Assembly: GCA_028291305.1 (NCBI GenBank)
Contig: JAQGII010000463.1
Span: 1-6,892, forward strand
Source: Caulobacteraceae bacterium
GTDB lineage: Bacteria; Pseudomonadota; Alphaproteobacteria; Caulobacterales; Caulobacteraceae
Direction of reading: 5' to 3'
DNA: 6,892 nucleotides
In this document: in pieces, positions 1 through 6,000 of the stretch
Layout of the letters: the number at the start of each line of letters is the position of its first letter
How positions within the stretch are numbered: position 1 is the first letter of the stretch
Made by a program: the position numbers and the translations under genes
Notes under the pieces: generated by a model
The model's database searches: none
What the model saw: only the letters and a program-made list of their open reading frames with translations
Told to the model about the DNA's origin: nothing

Positions 1-235
1 AGCGGCGCTTGTCGGAATAGAACTGGTTGCGCAGGATCATGAAGGCCCAGGCCTTGATGTTGGTGCCCATGGTGAAGCCGGCCCGGTTGGACCAGGCCTT
101 GGCGACCGCGTCCTGGGCCAGATCCTCGGCCAGGGTGGCGTCCTGGCAAAGCGAGCGGGCGAAGGCGCGCATCTGGGGGATGATCCGGACCAGGGCCGAT
201 TGGAAGGCCGCGTCGTGTTCGAAGTCGGTGGTCAT
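1..235 (-). CDS. ECF sigma factor, EcfG-like, N-terminal part (cut by window edge)
   Basis: The first 78 residues are visible; the gene continues beyond the left edge. They form sigma-70 region 2: an acidic start, then a helix with RAFARSLCQDATLAEDLAQD at residues 23-42, AVAKAW at 43-48, and the -10 recognition/melting segment GTNIKAWAFMILRNQFYSDKRR at about 57-78 (contiguous in the protein). The GTN-KAW-F-ILRN-FYS-KRR pattern is typical of ECF factors of the EcfG group (SigT/SigU of Caulobacter), which direct RNA polymerase to general stress promoters in alphaproteobacteria. The ATG is preceded by GAGG at a 6-base spacing. No nepR gene lies immediately upstream, unlike the canonical phyR-nepR-ecfG locus, so it may be a secondary EcfG paralogue. 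ECF identity is clear; the EcfG assignment rests on region 2 only. Confidence 0.85.
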   Translation of the reverse strand, partial: MTTDFEHDAAFQSALVRIIPQMRAFARSLCQDATLAEDLAQDAVAKAWSNRAGFTMGTNIKAWAFMILRNQFYSDKRR

Positions 236-285
236 GCTTGGCCTCGGTCGCGATCAGATCGGTCTGACCGAGACGAAACGCCGTA

Positions 286-310
286 GACGGCTCATGGCTC
301 CGCTTGTTCC
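286..310 (-). promoter_or_regulatory. Near-consensus EcfG-type promoter of the ECF sigma gene
   Basis: On the minus strand GGAAC (306-310) is followed after 16 bases by CGTC (286-289). The EcfG consensus is GGAAC-N16/17-CGTT, so only the last -10 base differs. Transcription would begin roughly 40 bases before the sigma gene ATG at 235. It would make the sigma gene a target of itself or of another EcfG paralogue. This is inferred from the motif alone. Confidence 0.5.
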
Positions 311-347
311 GATATTTTTCGCGGGTGGCGCGAAAAAGAGCGGAGCC
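296..347. repeat. Nested inverted repeat around the sigma gene promoter
   Basis: An outer 8-bp repeat (GGCTCCGC 296-303, GCGGAGCC 340-347) encloses a perfect inner 9-bp repeat (TTTTTCGCG 315-323, CGCGAAAAA 329-337, 5-base loop). The GGAAC -35 box at 306-310 lies in the asymmetric gap between the two arms. It is not a standard terminator: the T run is 5' of the inner stem and the A run is 3' on both strands. It could be an operator next to the promoter, or a structure in read-through RNA from the DUF3309 gene. Confidence 0.55.
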
Positions 348-356
348 CGGCGTCGG

Positions 357-512
357 CTAGATCCGCCCCATCAACAGCAGGATCACGACGATCACCAGGA
401 CCAGACCCAGGCCGCCGCTGGGGTAATAGCCCCACGACCGGCTGTGGCCCCAGCTTGGCAGGGCGCCGATCAGGGCCAGGATCAGGATGATGATGAGAAT
501 GGTGCCCAGCAT
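357..512 (-). CDS. DUF3309 family small membrane protein
   Basis: A 51-aa protein made of two hydrophobic helices (about residues 2-18 and 34-49) separated by a polar turn, PSWGHSRSWGYYPSGG (19-34). The start MLGTILIIILILALIGALP, the central W-HS-SWGY-PSGGLG and the end LLLMGRI match the DUF3309 family, found as 50-residue proteins across proteobacteria. Its function is unknown; an inner-membrane location is expected. The ATG has AGGGA 9 bases upstream. The gene sits directly downstream of an exact EcfG-type promoter, so it is probably induced in the general stress response. The ECF sigma gene lies 121 bases downstream on the same strand with its own candidate promoter. Confidence 0.9.
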   Translation of the reverse strand: MLGTILIIILILALIGALPSWGHSRSWGYYPSGGLGLVLVIVVILLLMGRI

Positions 513-556
513 GGCGGCTGTTCCCTGTCGCCTGGCGTGCGCGCAGGCTCCAGCTT

Positions 557-581
557 AACGGCGGGCGCAGTCAGGCGTTCC
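557..581 (-). promoter_or_regulatory. Consensus EcfG (general stress) promoter of the DUF3309 gene
   Basis: Reading the minus strand, GGAAC (577-581) is followed after exactly 16 bases by CGTT (557-560), a full match to the alphaproteobacterial EcfG/SigT consensus GGAAC-N16/17-CGTT. The expected transcript start near 550 leaves a leader of about 38 bases before the DUF3309 ATG, with the ribosome site inside it. Placement and orientation both fit. Confidence 0.75.
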
Positions 582-676
582 CGCGCGGCGAAAGCGCGTC
601 CATCCGGCGCTATCTGCGCCTTCGATTGGGGGAAGGGCCCGCGCGGCGGCGTCACGACAGTGACGGAGGCGCCCCT

Positions 677-859
677 ATGGTCATCTACACCTTCTGCCCG
701 GATCAGGGCGACGGCCCTACGGCCCGGCTCAGGTTCATCAACCTGCCGTCCGACAGGTCGGCCAAGGCCCACGCCCGCGCCGTGCTGGACACCTACCCCG
801 CGTCGCGCCGGGTGCAGATCTGGGACGGCGAGCGGCTGGTCGACGATATCGCGCGCTGA
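677..859 (+). CDS. Small hypothetical protein (60 aa)
   Basis: A 60-residue soluble protein starting MVIYTFCPDQGDG and ending IWDGERLVDDIAR. The ATG at 677 was chosen because GGAGG (665-669) sits 7 bases upstream; an in-frame TTG at 626 would add a low-complexity arginine-rich stretch and has no good ribosome site. The layout (a first beta strand M-IYTF, a middle helix with HARAVLD, a final strand RVQIWDGERLV) is reminiscent of short alphaproteobacterial proteins of the DUF6894 type, but I cannot assign a family with confidence. It is transcribed away from the DUF3309 gene. There are no membrane segments or catalytic motifs. Confidence 0.7.
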   Translation: MVIYTFCPDQGDGPTARLRFINLPSDRSAKAHARAVLDTYPASRRVQIWDGERLVDDIAR

Positions 860-919
860 CGTCCGCTCGCGCCAGCCACCCCGCTTGACGCCCCGGCTTG
901 CAACGGGTTGTCTCGCCCC

Positions 920-1351
920 ATGTCAAACGCCCCTCTTCGCCGCCTGATCGATCTGCCCGGCGTGCGCGACCTGGAATACAAGGCGCTGATGAAGCCGCGC
1001 ATGGCGGACATCGACGCGCGCGTCGAATTCCCCGAAATCGACGACTGCGCCAAGGCCCTGTTCGGCCTGACCGCGGACGAGGCGGACGATGTCGCGCGCC
1101 CGGCCGGCTGGGACCGGGTCGAGCTGAAGAGCGAGCGCGATCAGGTCGCCGCCTTCGAGGCGGAGGGCTGGGACGTGACCGACGACAAGCGCCGCCCGCT
1201 GCGGCTGCTGGGCCATTTCAGCGCCCCGCTGTGGCTGGCCGTGCGCGGCGTGGCGGGCGGGCTGCCGTTCATCCCCGAGCCCGAAAGCGACACCACCCTG
1301 TCCTCCTCCCTGGCCGCCGAAGCCGCCCGGTTCCGGCGCAACAAGCCGTAG
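920..1351 (+). CDS. Hypothetical protein (143 aa)
   Basis: I do not recognise this gene. The 143-aa product begins MSNAPLRRLIDLPGVRDLEYKA and is rich in charged residues, with no signal peptide or membrane span. A central acidic part (about residues 25-65) contains EIDDCAKALFGL and DEADDVARPAGW, and the C-terminal part has LGHFSAPLWLAVRGVAGGLPFIPEPE followed by an alanine/arginine-rich tail. The frame has normal high-GC codon use over its whole length and the opposite frames give arginine-rich shadows, which supports it as real. The ATG at 920 lacks a clear Shine-Dalgarno sequence; a TTG at 908 is the alternative and has none either. It follows the 60-aa gene after 60 bases and precedes the DUF3297 gene on the same strand. 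Confidence 0.75.
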   Translation: MSNAPLRRLIDLPGVRDLEYKALMKPRMADIDARVEFPEIDDCAKALFGLTADEADDVARPAGWDRVELKSERDQVAAFEAEGWDVTDDKRRPLRLLGHFSAPLWLAVRGVAGGLPFIPEPESDTTLSSSLAAEAARFRRNKP

Positions 1352-1365
1352 GCCGGGACCAGAGG

Positions 1366-1394
1366 TTGGAATCCGGCCGCCGGCCCGCTAAACC
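1366..1394 (+). promoter_or_regulatory. Candidate housekeeping promoter of the DUF3297 gene
   Basis: TTGGAAT (1366-1372) and GCTAAACC (1387-1394) are separated by 14 bases. The Caulobacter housekeeping consensus is TTGACGS-N10/14-GCTANAWC; the -10 matches at 7 of 8 positions and the -35 keeps the TTG. Transcription near 1400 would give a leader of about 35 bases before the ATG at 1435. This leader carries a tandem copy of GAAGCGACCCC (1409-1419 and 1424-1434), the second directly abutting the start codon. Confidence 0.4.
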
Positions 1395-1434
1395 CACGGC
1401 GCGTAACCGAAGCGACCCCCAAAGAAGCGACCCC

Positions 1435-1689
1435 ATGTCCGAAGCCGCCACCGAAGCCATGCCCGACCGTCTGTCCACGGACCCGCGCAGCCCGTTCTAC
1501 AACGAGGAGCTCCTGGGGCGGGGCGTGGGCATCCGCTTCAAGGGCGAGGAGAAGACCAACGTCGAGGAATATTGCGTCAGCGAGGGCTGGGTGCGGCTGG
1601 CGCTGGGCTCCAAGGTCGACCGCCATGGCCGGCCGCTGACCATCAAGCTGACCGGCCCCGTCGAGCCCTATCTGCGCGGCGAAGGCTAG
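1435..1689 (+). CDS. DUF3297 family protein
   Basis: An 84-aa protein with the hallmarks of DUF3297: PDRLSTDPRSPFYNEELLGRG near residues 10-30, GVGIRFKGEEKTNVEEYCVSEGWVR at about 30-54, and PLTIKLTGPVEPYLRGEG at the C-terminus, with the usual family length of about 80. The family is small, cytoplasmic and of unknown function in proteobacteria. The ATG at 1435 was chosen because the family similarity begins just after it. No strong ribosome site is visible (only AAGAAG at 1422-1427). The stop codon TAG overlaps by 4 bases with the stop of the histidine kinase gene coming from the other direction. Confidence 0.92.
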   Translation: MSEAATEAMPDRLSTDPRSPFYNEELLGRGVGIRFKGEEKTNVEEYCVSEGWVRLALGSKVDRHGRPLTIKLTGPVEPYLRGEG

Positions 1690-3455
1690 CTCTTGGCCGC
1701 CGCGTCCCGGGGCGCTGGCCCGTCCGCCCGGGCCGCCGCCAGTTCGGCCGCCAGCGTCTCCATCCGGTAGGGCTTGGCCAGGAGCCGCCATCCGTCGCGC
1801 GCCGCGGCGTCCGCCGCCTCGCTGAAGCCGCTGGTCAGCACCACCGGCAGGTCGGGCCAGCGGTCGCGGATGACCCGGGCCAGGGTGACGCCGTCGATGG
1901 CCCCGGGCATCACCATGTCCGAGAACACCAGATCGACGTGTTGGCCCGACTCGAGCCGCTCCAGCGCCGCCGTGGCGTTGGGCGCGCGGTCATAGCGGTA
2001 GCCCAGCTCGCTCAGCATGGCGCCCACGGCATGGGCGACCGCGTCGTCGTCCTCGACCAGCAGCACCGTGACGTTCGCCGGGGTGCGGACTTCGGGGGGC
2101 GGACCGGCGTCGGCGGCCGGCGCGTCCAGCGGGCGGGTCGAGCGCGGGAAGAACAGCGAGATGGCGGCCCCGCGACCCGGCTCGCTCCTGATCCGCGCGT
2201 CCCCGCCCGAGGCGCGGGTGAAGCCGTAGACCTGGCTCAGGCCCAGGCCCGTGCCCTTGCCCACGGCCTTGGTGGTGAAGAAGGGTTCGAACACCCGGTG
2301 GATCGTCTCGGCCGACATACCCCGGCCGGTGTCGGTCACCGTCAGTTCGACGAAGTCGCCGTCCAGCCCCTCAACCGCCCGGTCCGGCCGGTTGCGCGCG
2401 CGGATGGTGATCAGGCCGCCGTTGGGCATGGCGTCGCGGGCGTTGACCGCGATGTTGAGCAGGGCCACCTCCAGCTGGACGGGATCGACCTCGACCGGCC
2501 ACAGGCCGGGCTCGATGTCGAAACGGACCACGATGTCCTCGCGCAGCGAGCGGTCGAGCAGCACCCGCATGCCGTCCAGCTGGGCGCCCAGGTCCACCAC
2601 CGACGATTTCAGCGGGCTGCGGCGGGAGAAGGCCAGCAGCTGGCGGGTCAGGTCCGCGCCGCGGTCCAGCGCCTGGCGGACGGCCTGCCTCAGCGTCTCG
2701 CGCCGGCGCGGGTCCTGGGTGCGGTCGAGAAGCTCCAGGCCGCTGGAAGCGACCATCAGCAGGTTGTTGAAGTCGTGGGCCACGCCGCCGGTCAGCTGGC
2801 CCATGGCCTCCATCTTCTGGCTCTGGCGCAGGGCCTCTTCAGCCCGCTCGCGCTGCTCGATCTGCAGGCGCAGCATTTCGTTGGCTTCGCCCAGCGCCCG
2901 GTTGGCCTGCCGCTGGACGCTGTTGGCGCCGGCCAGGATCACGACCACCAGCGAGGCCATCACCCCCAGGAGCCCGATCGCCACGTAGCGGAAGGCGCGC
3001 CGGGCCGGGGGCTCGGCGTCGGTGCGTATATAGACCGAACCCAGCCGGGTCGCGCCCTGGACGACCGGCGCCGCCACCATGATGTGGCCATCGGACTGGG
3101 CCGAGAACGGGTTCACGACGCGGGTCGGCAGCGCCTGGCGCGCCTCGCGGCGATAGCCGGCCAGCAGCCTCCCCGCGCTGTTGTAGAGGCCGGCGGCTTC
3201 GACCTGGGGGTTGGCCCTCAGGGCGTCGAGGTACTCCTGCGCCGCGCTTTCGTCGTCGAAGGCCAGGGCCGCGGTCACGCTGGCGGCCACGATGTCGGCC
3301 TGCACCTGGGCCTCCCGCGAAGCCTGGGCCTTGAACGTGTTTTCGTTGTAGGCCGCCACCGCCAGCCCGGCCACGACCAGCACCAGGGCGGCGATCACCG
3401 CGCCCACGGTGGGCAGGAGGCGCGGGCGCATCGGCTGGCGGGCGCCGGCGGTCAT
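1686..3455 (-). CDS. Membrane hybrid sensor histidine kinase (CHASE8-like sensor, HisKA, HATPase_c, receiver)
   Basis: A 589-aa inner-membrane sensor kinase. Residues 14-36 form the first membrane helix; about 37-155 is a periplasmic domain resembling CHASE8 (ADIVAASVTAALAFDDESAA, then ANPQVEAAGLYNSAGRLLAGY at 81-101); 156-176 is the second helix. A coiled-coil linker (about 178-213) leads to the dimerisation domain with phospho-accepting H227 in GGVAHDFNNLL. The ATPase domain has the N box (N334, N338), DTGRGM (375-380), FEPFFTTK (389-396) and GKGTGLGLS (399-407). A C-terminal receiver (about 461-575) has acidic D469/D470, phospho-accepting D513 in FSDMVMPG, T541 and K561. All key residues are present, so it should autophosphorylate and pass phosphate to its own receiver and then to an external partner not seen here. 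The ATG overlaps the stop of the yfiR-like gene (ATGA), implying translational coupling. Confidence 0.93.
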   Translation of the reverse strand: MTAGARQPMRPRLLPTVGAVIAALVLVVAGLAVAAYNENTFKAQASREAQVQADIVAASVTAALAFDDESAAQEYLDALRANPQVEAAGLYNSAGRLLAGYRREARQALPTRVVNPFSAQSDGHIMVAAPVVQGATRLGSVYIRTDAEPPARRAFRYVAIGLLGVMASLVVVILAGANSVQRQANRALGEANEMLRLQIEQRERAEEALRQSQKMEAMGQLTGGVAHDFNNLLMVASSGLELLDRTQDPRRRETLRQAVRQALDRGADLTRQLLAFSRRSPLKSSVVDLGAQLDGMRVLLDRSLREDIVVRFDIEPGLWPVEVDPVQLEVALLNIAVNARDAMPNGGLITIRARNRPDRAVEGLDGDFVELTVTDTGRGMSAETIHRVFEPFFTTKAVGKGTGLGLSQVYGFTRASGGDARIRSEPGRGAAISLFFPRSTRPLDAPAADAGPPPEVRTPANVTVLLVEDDDAVAHAVGAMLSELGYRYDRAPNATAALERLESGQHVDLVFSDMVMPGAIDGVTLARVIRDRWPDLPVVLTSGFSEAADAAARDGWRLLAKPYRMETLAAELAAARADGPAPRDAAAKS

Positions 3456-3994
3456 GGCGGGCCGCCCGACCCGATGGCAAGGCGCCGCAGCTTGGAGCTG
3501 ATGGCCAGCCCGCCCTCGACGGCGGCGCGGCCGTCGATGCGGAAGCGGACGCGGTTGTCCTGGAGCACGAAGTCGATGACGCCGCGGTCGGCCGGGTCGG
3601 CGCCCGAGTCGGTCACCGTCAGGATCGGCGATCCGCGCACCTTGTCCAGCGTCTCGGCCACCCGCCGGCGCGGCGAAGGCGCCACGAACAGGATCTGGCA
3701 GGGTGGGGCCTTGTCGACGCGGTCGAGGCGCACGATCGAGATCGGGTGGTTGGCGATCTTCTTTCCCTTCACCGCCTGGTCCAGAACGTTGCCGAAGGGA
3801 TCGTCGCCGGCGATGCAGATCTGGGCCGGCGTCCCCGGCCCGTTGAAGGCGCCGGGGGGCCACTGGACGAAGGCGGCGAACCTGTAGAGGTAGGCGGCCT
3901 TGACGGCCATCTCGAGCGCGGCGGCAGCCCACGCGCCTCGCGGCGCGCTCGCCACGGTCGCCGCCAACGCCAGGGTCAGCGCGAGCCGCCTCAT
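3452..3994 (-). CDS. YfiR family (DUF4154) periplasmic protein
   Basis: A 180-aa secreted protein. From the ATG at 3994 it has a classical signal peptide (MRRLALTLALAATVASA, with an AWA cleavage site near residue 23). The mature part carries the YfiR/DUF4154 pattern: EMAVKAAYLYRFAAFVQWP (28-46), ICIAGDDPFG (59-68), CQILFVA (99-105), ILTVTDSG (124-131), and IDFVLQDNRVRFRID then LAISSKLRRLA (140-173). AGGG lies 7 bases before the ATG; an upstream in-frame TTG at 4036 would bury the signal peptide. In Pseudomonas, YfiR is a periplasmic repressor of the CHASE8-containing cyclase YfiN. Here the overlapping downstream gene is a kinase with a CHASE8-like periplasmic domain, so it probably modulates that kinase. 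Cysteines 60 and 99 are present, but the second cysteine pair of Pseudomonas YfiR is absent. Confidence 0.9.
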   Translation of the reverse strand: MRRLALTLALAATVASAPRGAWAAAALEMAVKAAYLYRFAAFVQWPPGAFNGPGTPAQICIAGDDPFGNVLDQAVKGKKIANHPISIVRLDRVDKAPPCQILFVAPSPRRRVAETLDKVRGSPILTVTDSGADPADRGVIDFVLQDNRVRFRIDGRAAVEGGLAISSKLRRLAIGSGGPP

Positions 3995-4122
3995 GGCCGC
4001 GCCCTGTCCGGCCCTCTCGCCGAAGCCCTGCCGCAACGCTGCCGCGCCGTCACCGCTAGTCCCTATCTGCGTCCGCCGGTCCCCTCCGCTCGGAAGGGTG
4101 GCTTGCCGACGGGCACAATGAA

Positions 4123-4174
4123 GCCCGAACGCGGGCAGCAGGCAAAGGTTCGATTATCGAAACAGCTGCCCGCG
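4123..4174 (-). other. Overlapping alternative hairpins between the reductase and yfiR-like genes
   Basis: A perfect 10-bp inverted repeat (CGCGGGCAGC 4130-4139, GCTGCCCGCG 4165-4174) encloses the near-palindrome TTCGATTATCGAA (4149-4161). The left arm also takes part in a second hairpin, GCCCG (4123-4127) with CGGGC (4132-4136). On the minus strand this second hairpin is followed by TTCATTGT, a weak terminator-like tail. The two stems cannot form together. It may be a simple end signal for the reductase transcript, an attenuator for the yfiR-like operon, or a DNA operator centred on TTCGAT-T-ATCGAA. The repeats are certain; the role is not. Confidence 0.4.
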
Positions 4175-4192
4175 CCGCGCCCAACCGTGGCC

Positions 4193-5137
4193 TCAGGCCG
4201 AGGCTTGGTCCAGCAGGGCGATGGCCTCGGGCGGCATGTTCAGGCGCGCGGCGGCGATCAGGTCCTGGAGCTGCTCCAGGCTGGTGGCGCTGGCGATCGG
4301 GGCGGCGATGGAGGGCTTGGCCATCAGCCACGCCAGGGCGACCTGGGCCGGGCGGGCGCCCAGCTGCGCGCTCACCGCATCCAGCGCTTCCAGGATCCGG
4401 AACCCGCGCGGGTTGAGCATCGCGGCGACGCCGCCGCCGCGCGCGCCGTGCAGGTCGGCCTCCGAGCGGTACTTGCCGCTGAGGAAGCCGCTGGCCAGGC
4501 TGTAGTAGGGGATCACCCCCAGTTCGTGGCGCAGGCAGGCCTGTTCGGTCGGACCCTCGAACTGGTCGCGCGTGTAGAGGTTGTAGTGGGGCTGCAGCGT
4601 CTCGTAGCGGGCCAGCCGCTCGTCCCGGCTGACCTGCAGGGCCTCTTCCAGCCGGTCCGCGGAATAGTTGGAGGCGCCGATGGCGCGCACCTTGCCCTCG
4701 GCGATCAGCTCGTCGAAGGCGTGCAGGGTTTCGGTCAGCGGCGTGTCGGCGTCGTCGGCGTGCGCCTGATACAGGTCGATGTAGTCGGTCTGCAGGCGCT
4801 TCAGGCTCTCGTCGACCGAGCGGCGGATGTGGCCCCGGCCCAGGCCCTTACGGTCCGGGGTTATCTCCATGCCGACCTTGGTGGCGAGCACCACCCGTTC
4901 GCGGCCGCCGCGGGCCTTCAGCCAGCGGCCGATGATGGTTTCCGATTCGCCGCCGACGTTGCCCGGCGCCCAGCGGGAATAGACGTCCGCGGTGTCGATG
5001 AAGTTGAGCCCGGCGTCCATCAGGGCGTCCAGCAGCCGGTCCGCCCCCGCCTGATCGACGGTCCAGCCGAACACATTGCCGCCGAAACAGAGCGGGGGGA
5101 CCTTCAGGTTGGAGCGGCCGAGATTACGCAGGGTCAT
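4193..5137 (-). CDS. Aldo/keto reductase family oxidoreductase
   Basis: A 314-aa NAD(P)H-dependent reductase of the (beta/alpha)8 aldo/keto reductase superfamily, cytoplasmic, reducing carbonyl groups on an unknown substrate. The catalytic tetrad is complete: D48 and Y53 in FIDTADVYSRW, K87 in LATKVGM and H126 in DLYQAHADD. The family cofactor-binding end is present (PIASATSLEQLQDLIAAARLNM at about 280-301), as is the IRRSVDESLKRLQTDYIDLYQ segment. Length is normal. The start at 5137 was chosen because GAGG lies 6 bases upstream; an in-frame ATG at 5149 has no ribosome site. It lies 76 bases downstream of the Crp/Fnr gene on the same strand and may be its target or in its operon. The substrate cannot be told from sequence. 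Confidence 0.93.
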   Translation of the reverse strand: MTLRNLGRSNLKVPPLCFGGNVFGWTVDQAGADRLLDALMDAGLNFIDTADVYSRWAPGNVGGESETIIGRWLKARGGRERVVLATKVGMEITPDRKGLGRGHIRRSVDESLKRLQTDYIDLYQAHADDADTPLTETLHAFDELIAEGKVRAIGASNYSADRLEEALQVSRDERLARYETLQPHYNLYTRDQFEGPTEQACLRHELGVIPYYSLASGFLSGKYRSEADLHGARGGGVAAMLNPRGFRILEALDAVSAQLGARPAQVALAWLMAKPSIAAPIASATSLEQLQDLIAAARLNMPPEAIALLDQASA

Positions 5138-5173
5138 GGCTTGCCTCATGGATCGGGGGGATCGGCTGGCCGC

Positions 5174-5203
5174 TTATCTGGAGACGCGCGGCGCCGAGGG
5201 CAA
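5174..5203 (-). promoter_or_regulatory. Weak candidate promoter before the aldo/keto reductase
   Basis: On the minus strand TTGCCC (5198-5203) and AGATAA (5174-5179) are 18 bases apart, in the 76-base gap after the Crp/Fnr gene. The match to a sigma-70 promoter is moderate. If real, the reductase could be transcribed separately from the regulator. Confidence 0.22.
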
Positions 5204-5213
5204 GGCGCAGGTT

Positions 5214-5951
5214 TCAGTCGCGGTCCGAAAACGGGCCCGGCAGCAGCCTCTCGTAGTTGCGGCGCACCGTGCCGTAGCATTCGCAGGCGATGGCCTCCAG
5301 ACCGGCCCGGTCGAGAATGTCCACCACTCCGCGCCGATAGCGGATCAGGCCGGCGGCCTGCAGGGCGCGGGCGACCACGGTCACCGTCGTGCGCTGCACC
5401 CCCAGCATGTCGGCCAGGAACTCCTGGGTCAGGGCCACGGTGTTGGTGTCGATGCGGTCGCGGCACGACAATAGCCAGCGGCAGAACCGCGCCTCCACCG
5501 AGTGCAGGGCGTTGCAGGCCACCGACTGGATGGCATGGCCGAACAGCGCTTCGTTGTGGCGGTCCACCAGGTCGCGGATCTGGGCGCTCCTTTCCCAGGC
5601 GCGGTGCAGATGCGGGGCGCTGATGCGGCGGGCGCGCCCGGCGACCTGAACGATGGCGCGGCTGAGCGACTGGCGCGGCGACACCGCGGACATCAGGCCC
5701 AGCGCGCCTTCGCGCCCGATGGTGGCCGATTCGATGGCGGCTCCGGATTCCATCAGAGTCATGAGCGAGATGACGCAGTCGTCCGGGAAGTAGACGGAAT
5801 CCACCAGATCGCCGGGCTCATAGAGGAGCGCCCCTTTCTCCAACGTGATCGGGCTCAGGCGACCCAGCAAGAGCTGTTGATCTTCTGCGCCAAGCACCGT
5901 CAGCAGGCGGTTTTGTGACGACTGTAAACTATTGGCCTTACTTGCGATCAC
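5214..5951 (-). CDS. Crp/Fnr family transcriptional regulator
   Basis: A 245-aa DNA-binding regulator. Residues about 15-135 form a cyclic-nucleotide-binding-like beta roll (LLLGRLSPITLEKGALLYEPGD at 27-48, VYFPDDCVISLM at 53-64, GREGALGLM at 79-87), followed by a dimer helix (about 125-165) and a Crp-type winged helix (LTQEFLADMLGVQRTTVTVVAR at 174-195, wing GLIRYRRGVVDILDR at 201-215). The tail has ACECY (222-226), common in this alphaproteobacterial subgroup. The N-terminal cysteine cluster of Fnr is absent, so it is not an oxygen-labile Fe-S sensor; the ligand is unknown. The start is GTG at 5951, supported by GGAGG at 7 bases. The candidate operators at 6001-6018 lie about 50 bases upstream. 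The aldo/keto reductase gene follows on the same strand. Confidence 0.93.
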   Translation of the reverse strand: MIASKANSLQSSQNRLLTVLGAEDQQLLLGRLSPITLEKGALLYEPGDLVDSVYFPDDCVISLMTLMESGAAIESATIGREGALGLMSAVSPRQSLSRAIVQVAGRARRISAPHLHRAWERSAQIRDLVDRHNEALFGHAIQSVACNALHSVEARFCRWLLSCRDRIDTNTVALTQEFLADMLGVQRTTVTVVARALQAAGLIRYRRGVVDILDRAGLEAIACECYGTVRRNYERLLPGPFSDRD

Positions 5952-6000
5952 GCACCGACCTCCGAAATGTTCGGATCACTAGAGTGGGCCGCGTCAGGTA

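Noticed and set aside
281..310. GGAAC with CGTT 25 bases downstream as an EcfG promoter
   Set aside because: The spacing is far above the 16-17 bases required; the CGTC at 16 bases is the better reading.
27..947. Long plus-strand open frame over the sigma factor and DUF3309 region
   Set aside because: It is antisense to two recognisable genes and translates to arginine/proline-rich sequence without family motifs; a high-GC shadow frame.
898..1689. A 263-aa fusion frame ending in the DUF3297 domain
   Set aside because: The part before the ATG at 1435 is an out-of-frame shadow of the 143-aa gene; DUF3297 similarity begins only after 1435 and the total length would be far above the family norm.
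1572..3887. 771-codon plus-strand open frame
   Set aside because: It lies opposite the well-supported histidine kinase and YfiR-like genes; the product is low complexity (Gly/Arg/His/Gln-rich).
3456..3932. N-terminal extension of the histidine kinase to 748 aa
   Set aside because: The extension is an out-of-frame reading of the YfiR-like gene; the ATG at 3455, with its stop/start overlap and following membrane helix, is the sensible start.
3746..5623. 625-codon plus-strand open frame
   Set aside because: It is antisense to the YfiR-like, aldo/keto reductase and Crp/Fnr genes, all with conserved motifs on the minus strand.
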